Below are positions 7,618 to 10,646 of a stretch of DNA of 10,646 nucleotides, one piece after another. The DNA is taken from assembly GCA_015654495.1 (NCBI GenBank), contig JAATGW010000484.1, positions 1-10,646 on the forward strand, read 5' to 3'. The notes under the pieces are model-generated. The model had not been told where the DNA came from, did not search any database, and worked only from the letters and a program-made list of their open reading frames with translations. The stretch is from Chitinophagales bacterium. Its GTDB lineage: Bacteria > Bacteroidota > Bacteroidia > Chitinophagales > Chitinophagaceae. A program made the translations under genes and the position numbers. Every line of letters starts with the position of its first letter. The stretch's first letter is position 1.

Positions 7618-10041
7618 TCATTCCGCCCGCAAGCTCTGGACCGGATTCGCCATCGCTGCTTTTATTGCCTGAAAGCTCACCGTGAAAACAGCAATCACAA
7701 TCGAAATAACACCAGCTATTACCGGCATCCACCAAACAATTGTGATTTTATAAACAAAATTCTGTAACCATTCATTCATTGCCCACCATGCAACTGGAGC
7801 GGCTATCAGAATTGCAACAACCACCAGCTTTATAAAATCCCGTGCCAGAAGACCGGTAATGCCTGATATACTTGCCCCCAATACTTTGCGAATCCCGATT
7901 TCCTTTTTCCTGTTTTCTGCGCTGAAACTAACCAGGCCAAAAAGCCCGAGGCAGGAAATAAAAATGGCAATTGCAGTAAACGCATTAATTATATTGGATA
8001 ATGTGATTTCAGATTCATACATTTTTTGGACTTCATCATCCAGAAAAGAATATTCAAAGGGTGCTTCAGGGAACTGCTGTTTCCACAGGCCTTCAATTTT
8101 TCCCAGGAAGGTTTTGTAAGTGGCAGAATTTGCATTGACGATGATGTTTGACAGATTTGGGTGTTTATCATTGAACATTAAAAGCATCGGCTTTATTTCC
8201 TCATGTAATGATTTGAAATTAAAATCTTTCATAACCCCTGCAATTTCAAAACGGCCGGGTTCCTGATTCATGTATTTCGTATAAATGTTTGTGCCAGCAG
8301 CGGTTTCAGTAGTCAGCCCCATTTTTTTCATCATGGTCTCATTGATCAGTACTCTGCCTGAATCATGTAGTCTGAAATTGCGGCCCGCGATCAGTTTAAT
8401 TCCGTTTGCTTCAGTAAAATACTGGTCAGTAACCATGAATTCAGCTATCTGTCCTGTAGCCATTGTTTCACCGGCGCGGTAAAAGGTCCAGTCAGTTAAT
8501 AGGGACTGACTTAAATAATTATTCGCCCTGCTTACAGATTTAACTTCTGCAAACCGGCGCAGGTTTTCTGCAAAAGCCTCACTCTTTTTCCTCGTCTCCT
8601 CAGTATGAAATGTGAAAATTAGTTTTTGGTTTTTTTCGAATCCGAGGTCTTTATTCTTTATATAGTTCAGTTGATAGTAAATCACCAGGATGCCGAAGAT
8701 CAGCGTGACTGATAATACAAACTGAAAAACTACAAGGGCGCGACGAATACCAGCTGCAGATACCCCGTTCGTAAAATTCCCTTTCAATACTTTTATTGCC
8801 TGGAAAGCAGAGAGGAAAAATGCAGGATAACTTCCGGCAATTATACCAGTTAATACAATCAATCCCGCCAATAAAAGCCATACCCGGTAATCAGAAATAA
8901 ATGATAATGATATTTCTGCATTCGTTATCTGATTCAGGTAGGGAAGTAAAATCAAGAGTAAAGGAATGGCGACAAGCACGCCAATAAATGAAAGCAGTAA
9001 CGACTCAGTTAGAAATTGCCTGATCAGTTGAAATTTACCGGCGCCGATTACTTTTCTTACACCCACTTCTTTAGCTCTTATGGATGAACGTGCAGTAGAA
9101 AGATTCATGAAATTGATGCATGCGATAATTTGTATGAGTGCTGCAATCAATATTAAAATATTCAGAAACCGCGGATTGGAAATTTTTTCCAGTTCATTTT
9201 CAAATCCGGTTGTTGTATGGATGGATATCACCGGCTGCAGGTGCAACTGTTTTTCCATCCCCAATGCCTTCAATTGTTCCTGTCCGTATTTCTTAAGAAA
9301 AACGGGCAGTTTGGATTCAAGCGACCGGACATCAACCGAAGGCTTTAATTTTATGTAGGAATAAGCGAAATTATTGCCAGCCCAGGAATCATTGTTGCGT
9401 GCATAAGTCCCCATACCACCTCCGTTCATTGTAATAAAGATGTTGGCGTGTATATGGGATTTGCCGAAGCTTTCATCTATCACTCCACCTACAGTATAAT
9501 TGTCTTTTCCGTAGGAATATTCAAGAATTATCTTTTTACCCAGCGGATCATCAGTTCCGAAAATTTTATTAGCGAGTGCTTTTGTTAGAACAACCGTATA
9601 TGGCTCTGTGAGCGCTTCAGCACCGCCACCTCTGATAAAATGAAAAGCAAATACATCGAAAAAAGTAGAATCAACAAATACAACCGATTTTTCACTAAAA
9701 GAATTTTCCCCGTAATGGATCAGGTATTGAGAAACACCTAACGAAGGGATTACCCTTGTAAATTGTTCCACTTCAGCAAAATCATTTTTCATTGCCGGTG
9801 CTGTTGGCGGGGAAACTGTTGCATTCACATGTTTATCCCCCGGCAGCTGCAAAGCAGAAGTAATCCGATAAATGCGATCTGCATCGGGATGATGTTTATC
9901 ATAACTGTATTGTTGCCGCACATATAAAAGAATATAGAGGCAGCACAAAGTGCCACAGGCTAATCCCGCTATATTAATAAAGCTGAACGTCCTGTTTTTT
10001 AACAGGAAACGAAATGCAGTTTTGAAATAGTTATGCAACAT
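7618..10041 (-). CDS. FtsX/MacB-like ABC permease, complete (807 aa)
   Basis: Two-module permease starting MLHNYFKTAFRFLLKNRTFS at ATG 10041. The first helix is at about residues 20-42 and the first periplasmic domain at 45-288 ('DRIYRI', a glycine-rich 'MNGGGMGTY' loop at 205-213). The first FtsX bundle has helices near 291-314, 345-368 and 386-410 with 'RAKEVGVRKVIGAGKFQ' (322-338). A single helix (434-456) leads to the second periplasmic domain (457-680), which contains 'AGVMKDFNFKSLHEEI', closely like the equivalent segment of the 804-aa paralogue. The second FtsX bundle has helices near 683-706, 735-755 and 769-790 with 'KKEIGIRKVLGA' (712-723), and the tail is 'ANPVQSLRAE'. The leader contains a heptamer array that can form a 9-bp hairpin. 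Probably an inner-membrane permease of an ABC-type system with its ATPase elsewhere; substrate not predictable. Confidence 0.95.
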   Translation of the reverse strand: MLHNYFKTAFRFLLKNRTFSFINIAGLACGTLCCLYILLYVRQQYSYDKHHPDADRIYRITSALQLPGDKHVNATVSPPTAPAMKNDFAEVEQFTRVIPSLGVSQYLIHYGENSFSEKSVVFVDSTFFDVFAFHFIRGGGAEALTEPYTVVLTKALANKIFGTDDPLGKKIILEYSYGKDNYTVGGVIDESFGKSHIHANIFITMNGGGMGTYARNNDSWAGNNFAYSYIKLKPSVDVRSLESKLPVFLKKYGQEQLKALGMEKQLHLQPVISIHTTTGFENELEKISNPRFLNILILIAALIQIIACINFMNLSTARSSIRAKEVGVRKVIGAGKFQLIRQFLTESLLLSFIGVLVAIPLLLILLPYLNQITNAEISLSFISDYRVWLLLAGLIVLTGIIAGSYPAFFLSAFQAIKVLKGNFTNGVSAAGIRRALVVFQFVLSVTLIFGILVIYYQLNYIKNKDLGFEKNQKLIFTFHTEETRKKSEAFAENLRRFAEVKSVSRANNYLSQSLLTDWTFYRAGETMATGQIAEFMVTDQYFTEANGIKLIAGRNFRLHDSGRVLINETMMKKMGLTTETAAGTNIYTKYMNQEPGRFEIAGVMKDFNFKSLHEEIKPMLLMFNDKHPNLSNIIVNANSATYKTFLGKIEGLWKQQFPEAPFEYSFLDDEVQKMYESEITLSNIINAFTAIAIFISCLGLFGLVSFSAENRKKEIGIRKVLGASISGITGLLARDFIKLVVVAILIAAPVAWWAMNEWLQNFVYKITIVWWMPVIAGVISIVIAVFTVSFQAIKAAMANPVQSLRAE

Positions 10042-10048
10042 AATTTAT

Positions 10049-10076
10049 GTTTAACGTTGAACGTTTGACGTTCAAC
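10049..10076. repeat. GTTNAAC heptamer array
   Basis: Four units, three perfect (N = T, G, C) and one GTTTGAC, starting 7 bp before the ATG at 10041. Bases 10056-10064 (GTTGAACGT) and 10068-10076 (ACGTTCAAC) form a perfect 9-bp stem with a 3-base loop that would lie in the permease mRNA leader. Confidence 0.9.
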
Positions 10077-10155
10077 GTGATCCTAAGCTATTCAAAGAGT
10101 CACTATATATTCTTTCATCACGAATGAACTGTCCCCTTTCCACTTTACACTGGAT
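10077..10155. repeat. 80-bp inter-array element, copy 2
   Basis: 79 bp starting GTGATCCTAAGCTATTC, closely similar to copy 3. Contains TTCATCACGAATGAA, a 5-bp perfect stem with a 5-base loop. Same orientation as the other copies. Confidence 0.85.
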
Positions 10156-10183
10156 GTTCAACGTTGAACGTTGAACGTTGAAC
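10156..10183. repeat. GTTNAAC heptamer array
   Basis: Four perfect units (N = C, G, G, G) between element copies 2 and 3. The first two form a perfect 14-bp palindrome. Confidence 0.9.
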
Positions 10184-10262
10184 GTAATCCTAAGCTATTC
10201 ATAGAGTCACTTTATATTCTTTCATCACGAATGAACGGTTCCCTTTCCACTTTACACTGGCT
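10184..10262. repeat. 80-bp inter-array element, copy 3
   Basis: 79 bp, starting GTAATCCTAAGCTATTC. It lies 107 bp from copy 2, so element plus array form a tandemly duplicated 107-bp unit (10077-10183 and 10184-10290). Same stem TTCATCACGAATGAA as copy 2. Confidence 0.85.
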
Positions 10263-10304
10263 GTTTTACGTTGAACGTTGAACGTTTAACGTAGAACGTT
10301 AGAG
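10263..10304. repeat. GTTNAAC heptamer array abutting a stop codon
   Basis: Six 7-base units: GTTTTAC, GTTGAAC, GTTGAAC, GTTTAAC, GTAGAAC and GTTAGAG, ending at the base before the stop codon at 10305-10307. The outer units GTTTTAC and GTAGAAC nearly pair, as in the array at 7562-7617. Confidence 0.85.
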
Positions 10305-10646
10305 TCATTCCATTCTTAAACTCTCAATAGGATTAGCCAACGCCGCCCGGACTGCCTGGTATGCTACTGTCATTATTGCAATAAGCATTATAGCGACGGC
10401 AGTGAGAACAAAAACCCACAAACTATTATCTACATGGAAAGCATATCCCGCTAAATAACCGGCACTCAGATACCATGCAACGGGGATCCCGATAACTAAT
10501 CCGATAGCCACAAGTTTGGTAAAGTTGCTGCATAGCATAAAGACCAGATTACCTACGGAAGCGCCAACTACTTTTCGTATGCCCAGTTCCTATATTCTTC
10601 TGTCTTCTGTGAAAGATGCCAAACCAAATAATCCCAGGCAGGAAAT
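10305..10646 (-). pseudogene. FtsX/MacB-like permease, C-terminal end, with in-frame TAG
   Basis: The last 114 codons of a permease entering from the right edge. The frame reads 18 residues ending 'TEDRRI', then TAG (10590-10592), then continues 'ELGIRKVVGASVGN' and two more membrane helices to 'ANPIESLRME' and a normal TGA. The intact paralogues have K or R at the stop position ('VKEIGVRKVLGA', 'TREIGIRKIMGA', 'KKEIGIRKVLGA'), so a lysine codon AAG has most simply become TAG. Nothing downstream looks decayed. The product would lack the last two helices of the second FtsX bundle. An internal ATG at 10538 gives a 77-codon frame, but it is only the tail of the family and not an independent gene. 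A recent nonsense mutation or a base-calling error are both possible. Confidence 0.85.

Noticed and set aside
10049..10304. Possible CRISPR array: short palindromic repeats alternating with ~80-bp spacers
   Set aside because: The intervening segments are near-identical copies, not unique spacers; the repeat is a variable run of heptamers and no cas genes are present.
10305..10538. Separate 77-aa membrane protein gene
   Set aside because: Its sequence is the C-terminal end of the permease family, and the coding frame continues upstream past the TAG with conserved motif residues.

Overview
The window looks like chromosomal DNA from a member of the Bacteroidota, probably Chitinophagaceae or a close relative. 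The reasons are tandem paralogues of roughly 800-residue FtsX/MacB-type permeases without an adjacent ATPase, start codons without Shine-Dalgarno sequences, moderate G+C, and one promoter matching the Bacteroidota -7 element TAnnTTTG. The taxonomic call is inference from gene content and style; no marker gene is present.

All convincing genes lie on the minus strand, so transcription runs right to left. In that order they are: the C-terminal end of a permease carrying an in-frame TAG (10305-10646, probable pseudogene); complete permeases at 7618-10041 (807 aa), 5036-7429 (797 aa) and 2382-4796 (804 aa); two small overlapping genes at 1804-2109 (101 aa, unknown) and 1344-1820 (158 aa, PD-(D/E)XK nuclease-like); and the N-terminal half of a fifth permease running off the left edge (1-1219). 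The three complete permeases share one plan: an N-terminal membrane helix, a large periplasmic domain, an FtsX helix bundle, a second single helix, a second periplasmic domain, a second FtsX bundle and a C-terminal 'ANPVxSLRxE' tail. They are likely type VII ABC-type permeases that need an ATPase encoded elsewhere.

The gaps between permeases are the most unusual part. They are filled with 7-bp-period tandem repeats, mostly the near-palindromic heptamer GTTNAAC, and the arrays touch the stop codon of each permease. In two gaps the arrays enclose a conserved 79-80 bp element (three copies, same orientation). The gap at 4797-5035 instead carries other heptamers (GACTCCC and CTCCTGC types). One array (7562-7610) has perfectly complementary arms in which both arms depart from the consensus together, which points to a folded structure or to inverted copying.

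The two-gene nuclease-like module occupies the position where the 80-bp element would be in the gap 1220-2381: heptamers remain on both sides and an 11-bp vestige of the element's end is visible. This suggests an AT-rich cassette was inserted into, or exchanged with, the repeat spacer. No RNA genes, CRISPR arrays, transposases or integrases were seen.
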